A stretch of DNA of 64,000 nt from contig OZ059894.1 of assembly GCA_964057225.1 (NCBI GenBank), forward strand, positions 16,584,476 through 16,648,475, written 5' to 3'. Within the stretch, counting starts at the first letter, position 1. Each line of letters opens with the position of its first letter. Both the position numbers and the translations under genes were made by a program. This document shows, piece by piece, positions 14,063-26,468 of this stretch. Under the pieces are notes generated by a model. It was not told the origin of the DNA, did no database searches, and saw only the letters and a program-made list of their open reading frames with translations. The DNA is from Auanema rhodensis (Eukaryota; Nematoda; Chromadorea; Rhabditida; Rhabditidae).

Positions 14063-15754
14063 GTTTATGTTAATAACGTGTATGAGACTATTATAATCAT
14101 TTTTTCAAATTAAAGCATATTGAATGGTTGTTTAATGAAATATCTTATAATTTATACATATATATATATATATATACATAAATCTATATATTTCTTCTTG
14201 AAAATTTAATATTTTCTCCTTGAAGTTTCAAACGAGTCTTTAATTAATTAAAAGGACAATATCAATTTATTTGTAACTTATTATTAAAATTACTAAATTT
14301 TTTTTTTAAAATAACTTCATCTTATGATAAAGAAAACAAAATATAAAATGAGTTACTCATGTACAAAACATAATAAAATTAACATTTAATATGCGTATTA
14401 TAACGTCTGAGGCTGATATTGTCCACAATCCGTCAGGAAGCTACTTCAAGGGAATTACGATATTTTGAGTCAAAAGGAATTTTGAAAATCCGTATGATCC
14501 ATATAAAAGCTATATATATTGCTTAAGCTTATTTACTAGAATAAAATAAACCACAAAGTTTATTTTTTGAAATATGTAGACGTATGTATGTATATATTTC
14601 ATATTATCTGACATTATTTAATACTTCTATAGAGCACTTGAATGTATTCTGATGTCAACTAAAAATTTTGACAAAACAAGCTAATACACAATGAAGAGAG
14701 TTATAATGATTAAGATCAATTCTGAATAATTGAATCCTGAAAACCTCAAGACAAATTTTTTCGTTGAAAAACATGCCGTTTCATGTTCAAAAATGTTCAA
14801 GTGATTCGTATGCAAATACTCAACCCAGGATTATCTTATTTATATAAGATACAAATGGAGATTTCACTGTAGATTTTGCATTTCATTATTGAAAACATGC
14901 ATATTATAACTTCTTTATATGTACAAAATCCACATAATGATAGTATCTTGAAAGTAAACTCAGGTTCACTGACAATAACTTGAGGGTGTAGAACTATAAG
15001 CTTATATCACGGATGAAAATTCCAAGTAAATATGTTTAAACAGGAGTTTATCTTTGTTTCTAGCTAATTTGCTACTTAACTGAGAAAATATAATAAAAAT
15101 AAAATGTGTTATTTCAATTATATATGTCTAATATTACAAGATTCTCGTTTTTTTCATTAAATATTAATATTCATAACATTCAAAAACATCTATAAATACA
15201 CCTTATAATATTCAAGCATTTTACGTAATCAACTTGAACAGGTATCTTTTTAGATCATGAGTTGCATCTTTTTTTTCATTTTATCAGATAGATCATGAAT
15301 GGATCATCTAGTACACATTCAGATGGAATAAAAACTTGCAAAAGAAAAAAAGAGAAAGCTGTTGTAGGAATAATATTATCGAATATCGACAATACTTGAA
15401 TGAAAACCATTTTTGTTTCTTTATAGAAAATCATTGGGATCTAAATAGCAGATAATATACGAACACACATACATACACATTGTACATAGTATATATATAT
15501 CATTGAAAAGAGAAAATAATCATTTTTTTCTTTAATTTTAAAGAAAATATAAAGTCTTAATAACTTTCGATAAGTTGTATTGTTTGTGTACTTCATCACT
15601 ACACTGTAGTCTTATCATATAAAACGTTTCTCTTGATTGGAACAACCACAAGGTACATTGATGACAAAATTTAAAATTCTCTTGTCTTTTAATTTTCCTT
15701 ATATTTATTTCTTTTTTATTTTGAATTTATTTAATATTTTATAGAAAATATTCA

Positions 15755-16953
15755 ATGCCTTCTCATAATTGCCATCGTCTTCAGGGTCAAGTAGCTATTG
15801 TAACTGCTGCAACTAAAGGGTATAGCATCATTGTTATAATTCTAAAACTATACTAGAAACTAATGTTTTAACATCATATTATGAAGTTATAGTTCAACAT
15901 GTGTTATTTAACTCTTTTTTTAGAATAGGACTTGCAATTGCTCAACGTCTTGCTGAAGAAGGAGCATCTGTCGTTATATGCAGTCGTGATCAGAAGAATG
16001 TCGATAGGTTTCTTTTAATATATATTTAATTAATCAAAGAAACACTTGATCTTTAGTGTTGTAGCTGATTTGAGAGCAAAAAACCTAAGTGTTGAAGGAA
16101 TAGTTTGCCATGTTGCTAAACCAGAGCATCAACAGCGTTTAGTAGAATTCGTAAGAAAATCAAAAATAATAATATATGATTAGATATAATTCAGACCTTA
16201 TCCAAATTTGGAAAAATTAATATTCTTGTTAACAATCATGGTATTAACCCAGCATTTGGTTCAATTTTAGGTAATTTCAGACATAAAAAACAGAGATTAT
16301 TCTGAATTTTTAGATGTACAAGACGCTGTCTGGGATAAGCTTTTCGAAACAAATGTGAAAGCTGGTTGGCAACTTACCAAACTGGTTCAACCACATATGA
16401 ATAAAATTGGGTATTTTTCGAGAAAATAATATTGGTTTATTTATCTTTAAAGTTTAGGGGTGGAAACATTATTTTCAATGCTTCGTATGGAGCGTATAAA
16501 AGCCCTCCAGTAAGTTGATCAGATAACATGTTATACAAAAGCTCGCTTGTTTAGGGTATTGCTGCTTATGCGGTAACTAAAACCACTCTTATCGGATTGA
16601 CTAAAGCCTTGTCTGTTGAATTGGCTTCACAAAATATTCGTGTGAATGGTATTGCACCTGGGATTATCAAGACTAAAATGAGCAAGACTGTAAGATTTTC
16701 CTGAAATGATAGTATATTTTGTATTATATTTGCAGCTTTGGGATGGAGGGGAAGATGAGGTTATCGCAAACCAAGAAGTACGTATTGACTTTCTTATCAA
16801 GCTCTAATACTAAATCAAACTTAGATTCAACTTGCACGTCTGGGAGTACCTGAGGACTGTGCTGGAACTGTTGCTTTCCTTGTATCGGAAGACGCTGCAT
16901 ATATCACAGGAGAAATGATTGTCGTAGCTGGAGGTGTTCATGCTCGTTTATAA
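15755..16953 (+). CDS. dhrs-4: DHRS4-like short-chain dehydrogenase/reductase, 257 aa
   Basis: NADP(H)-dependent carbonyl/retinal reductase of the DHRS4 group. Nine exons: 15755-15819, 15924-16007, 16057-16150, 16195-16270, 16314-16410, 16458-16509, 16555-16689, 16736-16777 and 16825-16953. The cofactor motif TAATKGIG is at residues 17-24, the NNHG motif at 94-97, and the catalytic triad Ser148, Tyr161, Lys165 (YAVTK) is intact. VNGIAPG and the GGEMI-like C-terminal region match the family. The protein ends in ARL, a plausible peroxisomal PTS1, as DHRS4 proteins usually end in SRL. A 3' splice site (TTTTATAG) a few bases before the ATG suggests trans-splicing. Convergent with the zinc-finger gene on the other strand. 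AATAAA follows at 16962. Confidence 0.95.
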
Positions 16954-16961
16954 CTTATTCA

Positions 16962-16967
16962 AATAAA
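16962..16967 (+). terminator. Polyadenylation signal AATAAA
   Basis: Canonical hexamer 9 bp after the DHRS4-like stop codon. Confidence 0.7.
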
Positions 16968-17296
16968 ATAATTTTTATATGAATTTTCAAAAATAACTTT
17001 AAAAAAATAACAAACAATTTGAAAGACAAAAGGAAAAATACACAGCACAGTCGAAAACATCTAGTACATGAAGGGTTTAAAAAACAATTTGAAAATCTAG
17101 AATCTGACTAGCGAAACAACGAACAGAAGAAATAAAAATATACATCACTCTAAGTGAAATTTTTGATCCTGGATAAAAAAAACCAAGAAACCGCTCCTTA
17201 AAGGAATCATATAAAATGCAATTTAGGCAAAGATTGTGCGCCGGGCAATAACTGAAGTTAATGGAATAATATAAAAAACTATCCATTTCAATAACA

Positions 17297-18928
17297 TCAA
17301 ACAGGTTCAAGTTTAACTTCCTAAACAATCAATTATAAACACTTTTTTAAATGTTTAAGCTTACCGAATTTACTTCAATACAACGTACAGGTAATAAATA
17401 ATCATCTAAACAGGTATCACTTCTTACAGAGTCATGACGACTCGAGTGATTACCATCAGTTGGCTTTAAAAGCCTATTAACAACATTCCATAGAAAACCA
17501 TTAGTTTCCTCAAGAACATCAGCCGTTTCACGATCTGAAGACCGTCCCAATACCTCAGCGATAGTGCCCAGTAGAACAGAAGCCTGAAACTACCGACATT
17601 AATACATTATGTATGACCCAAATACCTCTTTAATGCCATGATAACTCTTAAGAACTCTGAATCGAACTTGGGCGTCTTCGAACTCCGATGTAGCAGTGAT
17701 CGGCTTATCAGCAACTTTGATTATTTCTTTCGTAGGAGTTGATTCTTTAGTGGGCTGAGAAATACTTTCCATTTCATGATCTTCTACAGTTTCCTCGTCT
17801 TGAATTGTTGAATCTGAAAAAAAAGTGTGAATTACCACATGCATATGTAGCATTTTATGAAAATTAAGCTATTTAGGCGTATTCTCAACCGGTTTATAGT
17901 ATGTGCAAAATAAAATGATATGAAATTGTGTACAAGCACGTGAAAGTAACACGATGTTATCATGTCTCGCACATCCAAACTATTCTACTTAAAGTAGCCA
18001 TAAATTAAATCAGTTATCATACCTGAGGATTCTGCAAGTTCATCTAAATCATGTAGGATATGACCCAAACAGTAAATACATGAGATATTTCCATTTTCAT
18101 ATTTTTGTATCTAAAATAACAAGTTTCACATTTCAATTTCAAACTAATTATAAATACCCGAACAAATGCAGGACAATGAAGCTGTGTAATCTTACTTTTA
18201 TTGGAGCCACGATATCTTCCACTACGGTGACATCTAACACAACATTATGATTATTCATAGAATAGAAACATACCTGTAATACACTTCGCCAGTTTCGGTA
18301 GAGCAACGTCGACGAAATGAGGACCTCATGGCGGCAGATGTATCCTTTAACCATTCCTGCAAATAAAAGTAGGAAAGAAGAAAAATTAAGACATGAAATA
18401 AAACTGACATTGAAGGCCTCTTCCGATTGGAACAAAGTTTCATGTAAAGAATAGTCTTGTTTTAAGCCTCCAGCACCTATATGGGCATGTTTTTGAGAAC
18501 AATGAATAGCTAATAACTCTTGACTGCCCAGTTTCTCTTGACAATCTTCAACAGGACAAGGCACACGATCCTGTAACAATAATATTATATAATATACAGA
18601 ATAAATAACTTACAGTTTTTTGAGGTATCCTAATTGTAAAATATTCCCTTGGAGCCTGAGGCTTTTCTGGCAATTTAACTAAAGGTTTTGATTCGTTTTT
18701 CACTGATTTGCACATTCGTGAGAGATGACTCTTGTAACCGCTTTTAGAAAAAAACTTCTTTCCACAATCGTTGCAAATGTAACTCCCAGAACATATCTTC
18801 TCGGGTTTCGGTTGTTTTCTCATTTCATCAGTTCGCTGTTCTTTATTAAGATGATGAATATCTTTAAGATGGCGATGATAGCTGCTTTTTCCGCAGAGCC
18901 ATCGATTACATAGTGAACATTGTAGCAT
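17297..18928 (-). CDS. C2H2 zinc-finger protein with MULE/FLYWCH-type CHRSG module, 384 aa
   Basis: Eight exons on the minus strand: 18928-18614, 18570-18409, 18356-18274, 18233-18158, 18110-18023, 17813-17626, 17583-17365 and 17320-17297, open throughout. Three fingers are visible: residues 4-25 (C2H2), 52-73 (C2HC, last ligand Cys) and about 110-133 (C-x4-C spacing). Residues about 155-240 hold a WLKDT...YYRCHRSGRY...HCPAF...GHILHD module. CHRSG plus a late Cys/His pair is the signature of DNA-binding modules shared with MULE-type transposases and FLYWCH/FAR1-like proteins, so part of this gene may derive from a transposon. The middle is acidic. The last 7 codons encode EVKLEPV, a good psi-K-x-E SUMO site. 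Probably a nuclear DNA-binding regulator. A spliced 5' leader is suggested by a donor at 19013 and an acceptor near 18969. Confidence 0.83.
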
Positions 18929-20640
18929 TTTTTGTGTCGTAACTAATATCAGTTCACTACCTTAGTTCTGCAAGAAAAATATTTGAGAGATACATAGTAG
19001 ATATAGGTACTTACGCTCGACGGTAATTAGCACTATTGGAGTAGCAACGCTTTCAGCGTGCTCCGAATACATTTACGTCGTACCTCGATATCAAGCTAAC
19101 TAATATAGATAGTTTTCTAAAAAAAAGTGAATTTCAGAACAAACGCGACAGTTGTGAAAGACTATTAATAGCTCTTTGCGTAAGAATAACAAGAAGAAGA
19201 AGCAGAAAATCACTCATCATATATATGTAAACAGAAACGTATTGCATGGTAAATGAAAAGCATAATCAGAACAGCAAATTCAGGATATAATCAATGAGTT
19301 CTCGTGCCATCTTTTCTTTCAAAAAATCAAAATATAATTGACACGTTGATTATTATTAAAGCCTGGAAGTACAAATTTCATTATTGGTCTTGCAACGCTA
19401 TCAAAACTTGTTTAGCTGTTCCTAAAGATGAATGAGTAGTTGTGCTCGGACTCTTTATCGTACTGTTTCATGATTTGACAGCATGTCGAAGAGAATATGA
19501 AGTCTATTCTTCTATTATTTGTTTAGATTAGCTCTTTAATAAAAGTAATCAATTAAAAAGTTTATAATAGTTTTAGATGCAGCGACTAATATTTACAAAA
19601 CTGTAAACGATTTGCAATAATCTTAAGTTCGATACTGAACATTCAGGCTATATAAGAAAAAAAGTACAATCACATGTTGCATAGGTTCAATTTCTAAGTT
19701 GGAAAGAGAGCGTGCGACTACGAACTTGTTTCCCTTCTCTATAGGGTACACAGACATACGTAGATTGTATTAGATGAAGAATGTTCTATTTCAATTTATT
19801 ATTTCTTATACTTTGACGTTCTTCACCATATTACTTTTATATTTTAATCTATCAATATCAAATATATTTGAAATAACAAATCTTTATTTGAACTTTCTTC
19901 CCAACACCATTTAAGTAGTAAGTGTTTTATGTGTTTAAGAGTGAAAAAATCTTATCATCATCCGTTGTTGAAAAAAACTGTTATGGATACAACTTTGATG
20001 TTTACTACAAAACGTGAAACATTTTTGTTTTTCTAAGTTTTATTACGTCTAATATACCAAAAGATCTATGAAGTCGATAGCCTCATTCAGTTTTCCCAAT
20101 CCAGTTGTAATCATCAAAATATTAACATTTTTAGTTGTACTTTAACATCCGAATGAAAGACTGTCACCAAATTCTATAGGAATAACTTGTCTACCAATAC
20201 AAAGATTTTAAATAGAAAGCTGGTAATTGCAAGAAAATTATGAATTATATCATAAGTTTGAATTAGATTTTGATAGGAATTATATTAACCATAAATATGA
20301 AAGAACATAAACATCATATTAGAAATAATAATTATAGATTTCTTGATCAGTTGTTCTATATCTGAACGGAAAATATACTGCTTCGGCACTTATAATCAAA
20401 AACATCAAGAGATAAAGAAGTTTTTTTTTGAAATTTTAGTTTTTTGTGATATGAAAACATTTTTATAATAAAATTATATTTTTGTTTGAAAATGTTTATT
20501 GAAGGCTTATCTATTTATATACAATTTTAGAAAGGAGTTAGTTTCATTGTACAGTGGGAAACCCGCATTTGAAAAAAGAAAACACATAAAAGTAAATGTC
20601 TTATATACAGAAAGTTTTTTGATGTTCTCTGAATATTAGC
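18929..20640. other. Intergenic, promoter side of the zinc-finger gene
   Basis: The first 100 bp contain a probable 5'UTR intron of the minus-strand zinc-finger gene (19013-18969). The rest is AT-rich and I see no coding exon. Confidence 0.4.
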
Positions 20641-22110
20641 TCAAAGAACAGCAGCCAGAAGAATGGAAGCAATTGAGAGATAGCGTACAGAAGATTGCAC
20701 AAGTGCTGCAACTTCTCCAACACGATCTCCTGAAAATTGGAAAAAAATCTGTGTTAGCTCAGACATTTTCACAAACCATTGTGACCTTTACTCTCAGCTA
20801 CAACTTGTTGATTCATAGGTGGAGAGACAGGCTTAGGAAGACGATAAGTCTTAATGTCGGAGCATTTAGTTGGCCACCTGAAAATGATAAATGGTCCAAA
20901 TTACGAGGAAACCACATGAGAAAAGTAAGATGCGATCTTACTTCTTCACTGCATTTGTGTCAAGAGCCATTTTTTCCATGCTACCGAAAGATCTTCTTGT
21001 TAAATCTACAACCAATTCAGCTGTGTCAAAGTCACACTTGTGAGCAATTGTTGGAACATCGCAATGCAGAGTGCAAGTTACATATCTTTATAATAATAAA
21101 TAAAAATAGATGAAATATCTAAAAGATCTTACTCGCAACTGTCGCTAAGATAAACTTCGGCTTGAGTGGTGTCACCACTAAGTGCTAAATGTCTGAAGTT
21201 GTTTATCAAAGATGTAACTGCATCATGCTTGGGAGAACATAGTTTAATACAATCGGTGTTACTTTCGATTGTTTCCAAACAAGGGAACTTTTGACGAATA
21301 GCTGAAAAGTGATGCTTAATCACATCTCAAACAAGATGAGCAGATTAAATTGAAAGCGAGAAAATATCAGAAAAAAAGGTCATCTCACTTATAAATTGTA
21401 ATTCAAAGAGCGAAATTACTCACCATCATAGTTGTAGACACAATAATGATCAATAATTTCTGAAGATCTCATAAGAAGTTGATGAAGATATCCTGGGTCA
21501 CATTTAGATGAACAATGTTGGAATGTGTGATAAATTCTAATTTAAAATAATTATTAATTATAATAATCCCATTTTTTTTGTTAATAGCAATATAAAGCCA
21601 ATGTTCAAAGTATAAATGCCTTCTCATTCGGTAATCATTCATACACTTCACGTCATGTAGTCACGTAAACGAGTTTGGTCATTTTACACTCATAACAGCA
21701 GAGAACGGTTGCTTTCCGGATGACTAAGTCTTAACTATAATCGAAAACAAACCCGCAGAACTTTTCGAAGAAAGTAGTGTTTGAGAAGGAAGTAAGAAAA
21801 TCATTATAATTTAACTGAAATTAGACTATAGAATGCAATAATTTTAAGTATTTTATTACTTGAAGAAGTGATGTAGTTTTTTTAGCTCCAAGCTGACTGC
21901 GAATGGATTCAATGAACCCAAAAGCACATTGACCAACACAAGAATCAGGGTTGCTGGAGGTATGTGGGCTGAATTTCATGGTACTATTCTATCATTGAAA
22001 AAAAGGTAATACCTGACAGTTGGAATTGAAGGATCTAATGTTGGCATTTGATCAAATGCATTACTAAGTGATGTTGCAATCAGGAGAATCACGAACTTCT
22101 GTACCACCAT
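20641..22110 (-). CDS. Secreted, GPI-anchored Cys-rich protein, T20D4.11/CPG4-like, 289 aa
   Basis: Eight exons: 22110-22013, 21953-21860, 21814-21753, 21536-21424, 21301-21133, 21085-20942, 20877-20777 and 20729-20641. They give 289 residues: a signal peptide (residues 1-18, ending SLSNA), a cysteine-rich body, and a hydrophobic C-terminal tail (VRYLSIASILLAAVL) that fits a GPI signal. Cysteines are spaced as C-x3-C, later FCG...HC-x3-C, YC, C...C-x3-C, and SCEYVTC-x3-C, the style of the nematode-specific T20D4.11-like and chondroitin-proteoglycan-4 domains; I cannot decide between the two. The role is unknown, probably extracellular. The weakest call is exon 7, which could instead read through its donor to a stop at 20769, losing the GPI tail. 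Confidence 0.72.
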
Positions 22111-23051
22111 AGTATCTGAGAAATGAGGTTGTGGGAAGTCACTAGTGTATTTACCTCCAAAACGATAAGTATAAGAGGAGGAGGGTGGCCCGAAAAGGAA
22201 ACCAGCTATAGATAGTATAAAAGCAAAATCGCGGAACTAATGAAGTTCATGATGTGAGTGAAAGAAGCGAATGATGCAGCAAACAGCACTTTAAGCACAA
22301 TGTTTTGAGGAAGAAAACGATTCTATCGGAAAACTGGTGGAGATCTTGTTCGTAAGAAGATAATACCAAATATATTCTCTCACACAAAGAGATTTGAAGA
22401 CAACAACTGTAGGAAGTGTTATGGTATTTGAAACGTCAAAACCGAAATATTACCAAAACTAACAACATGAAAACATGAATGAAGCATCACGACTTTAACC
22501 AGCGAAGTTAACTGGAAGCCGAATACGGCAGGTTAGGTGATTCTACGCTTTTATATCTGCTGAAGAAACCCTGTACTTCTTTAAGCAGGGCTGGTTCCGA
22601 GTCACACAGATTGCGCGAGACAGCCACGAGATTGTAATATCGAGACAAGAAAAGCGGCAAAAACAAGATTCGAACGAGAATGGCACGACCTCTAATGTGC
22701 ATTTGATAAAGCCTACTCTAACCCCTCAAGGTGATTCCGTTTCACGTTCTGTTAAGATCGAAAAATCGAATATTTATTGACGAGAGAGACCAAAAACCTC
22801 TAAATATTTTATCCGCCGACTAAGAAAACCTGAAAAGGAACAAGTCTCAGCGATAGTAAAAGTAGGCACGAATGGCAATGCCGTTTTACTTATTTGATGC
22901 TTATAATTATAATTAAAATATTTGAACTACAAATCTAAAAGACACAAAGCATGGATAAATTAGAAATTAAATATACAACAGAGACATGCAGCTAATAAGC
23001 ACCCGTGTGGTAGAAGGCAGAAGAATTTCAAATAAACTTCTGGAAAAAAAA
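22111..23051. other. Intergenic, promoter side of the GPI protein gene
   Basis: No convincing gene. An open frame at 22508-22702 on the minus strand has no splice support and no recognisable domain. Confidence 0.4.
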
Positions 23052-23474
23052 CCGTTCCATGGTGGTTTCCAGGGTTTCGGGCATGGATTATTTTCTTTAT
23101 CTTCCCAATATAATAACACAAGAGCATAGAGAGAAAGGTTTATTTATAAAAGATGTGTAATCTACATAATTAAAAGTTACAGAAATAACGAAAGCACACT
23201 TTTTATACTAGTTTATAATAGAACTTCCATGAAAAGCAGAACCTTGCTCCGCGGACTTCGTATAACTTCGTATAACAGAAAAACTATAAAATGCTTCCTT
23301 ACGAGTCCGTTAGGCTGCGACTTTGAATCTTTATGTAACTTTTAATTTTGTATATTACACTTCTTTTATTAAGAAATCTTTCTCTCTAAGCTCTTGTTTT
23401 ATTATAATTGAAAGATAAAGAAAATAATCCATGTGGTTACCTAGCCCGGAATCCTAGGAACCACCATGAAACGA
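23052..23474. mobile_element. Inverted-repeat (MITE/foldback-like) element
   Basis: The left arm (about 23052-23183) and the reverse complement of the right arm (about 23335-23474) align by eye over about 130 bp. Shared blocks include CATGGTGG, ATGGATTATTTTCTTTATCT, ACAAGAGC, TAGAGAGAAAG and ATTAAAAGTTACA. The right arm carries about 8 extra bases. The loop is about 150 bp and has no open frame. There is no obvious target-site duplication, although AAACCG occurs just outside both ends. The right end lies 28 bp after the eIF2B delta stop codon, so that gene's 3'UTR would contain a long RNA hairpin. Confidence 0.8.
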
Positions 23475-23502
23475 AACCGACAAAAATATGAAAAATAGAT
23501 AA

Positions 23503-25418
23503 CTATTCAATTTCGAGAGCTTTCGCCTTCAAAACAGCTGGGGCTGAACTTGGGGGCAGAATTCGCATATCTGTGACGATAGCAGTTACAAGATCAGATG
23601 GAACGATCTCAACAGATTCCGTTCCCAAAAGTGCCATTCGTCCATACTGAACCTGCAAAGAAATGTGTTGAAGCGCGTTCGATGGTTAAATTAATTTACT
23701 TTATCAACAAATTTGAAAGATTGTGCAACTACCAGGACAGGTACGTTTCTATCTTTGGCTACAAGAGCTAATTGTAATGAACCTTTAGCAGCAACAACAT
23801 TTCCATTGGACAAAACGGCTGTGCATCCAAGAAGAACCAAGCTACACTGAAATATAAAGACATCCTATGAATGTTTCAAAACAATGGATATATACATTTT
23901 GCATTGCATAACCAACAGACTTCAGATCTGTATATTGGCATCTCATTCCTTTAGCCAGTAATGGCTCAAAATGCTTCATTCCTGAAGAAAACATCATTTT
24001 TTTTAAAAAAAAAACTCAAAAACTTACCATTTCCGTTCATTTCTTGATCCACAATACATATTATCTGGTTTTCTAAAGATGAGTTCAACAGTACGTGGTT
24101 GACAACAGGATTCCTGAAAACCCGTTCAGAAAGAATAAAAAAGAAATGAGAAATAGTACCAATCATATGTCAAAATCATTTTTGTGGAGGCCAACTTAGG
24201 ATTCAAGTGATTAGTGATTGCAATATAAGCATAACTGAAGTTATTCTCACGACACTCTTTAAGCCACAGTTGCAAATCAGCAAAGCTCTATAAAAAAAAT
24301 GGAAAAAATATGATATATTTCTTAAAATTACCCTCGTACCGGTATGAATATCATCTTGTCCTATTTTAACTATTTCTTTTTTCAACTGCCGTACGATATT
24401 TCCCAAAGCTAATGGTGTAGGCCACTTACCTACATCAAAAATCAACATTAAAAATTTGATAAAAAAGTTTTACCATTTTGAGTTAAATGGGCAAGTTGAG
24501 GTTTGATGTCATTATCCAAACCATGTCCTTGTTTATTCACTTTGTCCAAACTATCGCGAGATCGTTGAATAATCCAAGAATTAAGAAACTAAAAACTATT
24601 ATAACAACATATAATATTGACCAAAACTACACCTCTTCGAAAGCAGTTAAAAATTCCTCGCAAAGCTGGTCTAGTTCGGAAATAATTCCTTTTTCACATC
24701 GAACGGCGAGACTTAAAAAAGCAGGATGAACTTTAGCAATTGAAGCTCCGTCTTCATAAGGCACTGATGAAGCTATTAAAGAAATAAACAAAGTTACATC
24801 ATAATGCTAGAAAAAATTACCTGCAGCATTCTGTAAACTTGTAGCAAGATTTTCTTCAGATCCAATCTTCATACTCAAATCTGAAAAAAAAATTTTTTTT
24901 TGATATCACGAAACCAGCAACTCACCAAACTTCACTTCTTTTGGATCTGATTTTTGACCAGTTTTGGACTTTATGGATGGTTTTTGAACACATTCTGGAG
25001 TTGGTGATTTTTCAGTTCTCCTCTAAAACAATTAAGATTATAAGAAAAAACAAAAAAAAAACAATTTACATCTTCTGCTTTCCCTTGTTGGCTGGATTTA
25101 TTTTCCGAAGCTTTAACTTCAGGATGACCTTGAGTTTGTCCTTGTTTGTCGGTAGTTGATTTTTGCACAGGAGATTGTCCCTGACCTTTCTTAGCTTCTG
25201 ATTGTTGCTGTTGTCCCTCTGCTTGAGCCAATGCTTTCTTCTCCAAGGCAGCTTTCACTGCAAATATTTTTCATTACAGCTATTCTATGGGATAGGTTAA
25301 CACTTCAAGCAAATTCCAAGAACAGTGAAAACCAAGAAAAATATTCAATTTTCTCACCTCTCGCTTGCTTTTCAGCGGCTTTATTTGCACGTTGGGCTCG
25401 TTTCTCCTCCTGATTCAT
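23503..25418 (-). CDS. eif-2Bdelta: Translation initiation factor eIF2B subunit delta, 451 aa
   Basis: Regulatory subunit of the eIF2B guanine-nucleotide exchange factor, which recycles eIF2-GDP and senses phosphorylated eIF2 in the cytosol. Exons: 25427-25358 (ATG at 25418-25416), 25257-25070, 25022-24926, 24880-24821, 24772-24633, 24588-24474, 24429-24332, 24287-24160, 24113-24028, 23981-23896, 23846-23700 and 23652-23503; all phases agree. The N-terminus is the usual Lys/Ala/Gln-rich charged region (EKKALAQAEG). The conserved part includes IHPAF-like KVHPAFLSL, LLGCTAVLSNG and the C-terminal VQYGRMALLG ... ILPPSSAP block. A 3' splice site (TTTTCAG) 9 bases before the ATG suggests trans-splicing, so I take this ATG as the start. 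The stop codon abuts an inverted-repeat element. Transcribed away from RTF1. Confidence 0.93.
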
Positions 25419-25427
25419 TTCCTTCTG

Positions 25428-26468
25428 CTGAAAAGTTATAATATGAGAAATAAGCTTAAAAACATGAAATACATTCATGTATTGTACTGCCTAAACAATG
25501 TCAATTGGTCCTACCACGAGGGTATCCTATAATTAAATCTTAAATATATATATATATGCTTTGCATTATAAAATAATTAAACAAAAAAGCCAGATATAAG
25601 ACATATAAGACTGGTAAAAAATAATTAATTTCAATAAGGTAAGAGTAAAACAATTAGGGATTAGAAAAAAGGCAGGATTCTATAACAACAAAATAAAGAA
25701 ACGTAATGATGCTCATTAATTCATTACTGTTATCAAATTAAGAATGAAAACGCTCATATTCTATCCAATGGTTCCTAGTAATTTCTGGACATTCCAAGTA
25801 TAGGGTAAATGTTAACAAATGAAAAATCAGAATATATTTGAAATGTAGACCAGACGAAATGATATGCAAACTTTCAATAACTGGAAGGAACTCAACTCAA
25901 TACAAACAGTTCTAGTTCATGCAATGAAGACCAGGATATCCTAATACATTTACTAAGAAATTTTTTCACTCATAGAAAAACAAGAACAGAAAAAAATATC
26001 TTTAACACAAATAATTTTCCTTCAAATTTCAATTTCTTTAAACTATATTTTTATCTTTGATGAACAAATTGAATTATATCCTTTACAAATTTTATAATTT
26101 ATAATAAGAGAAAGGAACGTGACGCAAAATATGTTCAAAGCAAGAAGGAACTATGCGTACTTTGCAAAAAAGCCACGCCTATTTTTTTAATGCCGCTTGT
26201 ATAGCAGCTGAATCAGAAACTAATAACATATAGTTTATATAAGGTGATTAATATTAATTGAAATCATACCTTTCACTTCTGTTTATTAAAATACATGTTT
26301 TTATTCATTGAATACCTTGAATAGTTACATGACTGCTTTTAATTTTTTATTTTTTATTTTTTAGTTATATTGATTGCATATTTCCAATTTGGAAATGCTC
26401 TTTTGTTCCATGTAAATGTTATTGTTCTTTTTTAGCTCAATTAAATAATGAAATAATTTTTTATAGGT
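25428..26468. other. Divergent promoter region, eIF2B delta / RTF1
   Basis: About 1 kb of AT-rich sequence between two divergently transcribed housekeeping genes. A GCCACGCC box lies near 26172. Upstream non-coding exons could hide here; I see no coding sequence. Confidence 0.5.

Larger units (their letters stand above)
8373..15754. other. Gene desert, AT-rich
   Basis: About 7.4 kb in which I see no gene. It contains a GA microsatellite (9992-10099), a GAT/ATG trinucleotide run (about 12013-12036), a C9 run (about 13322), a TA run (about 14157-14177), a second TGACGTCATAT (12399) and an 8-bp dyad at 14037-14062. The less AT-rich patch at about 11960-12420 has the complexity of a regulatory region. 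Confidence 0.5.
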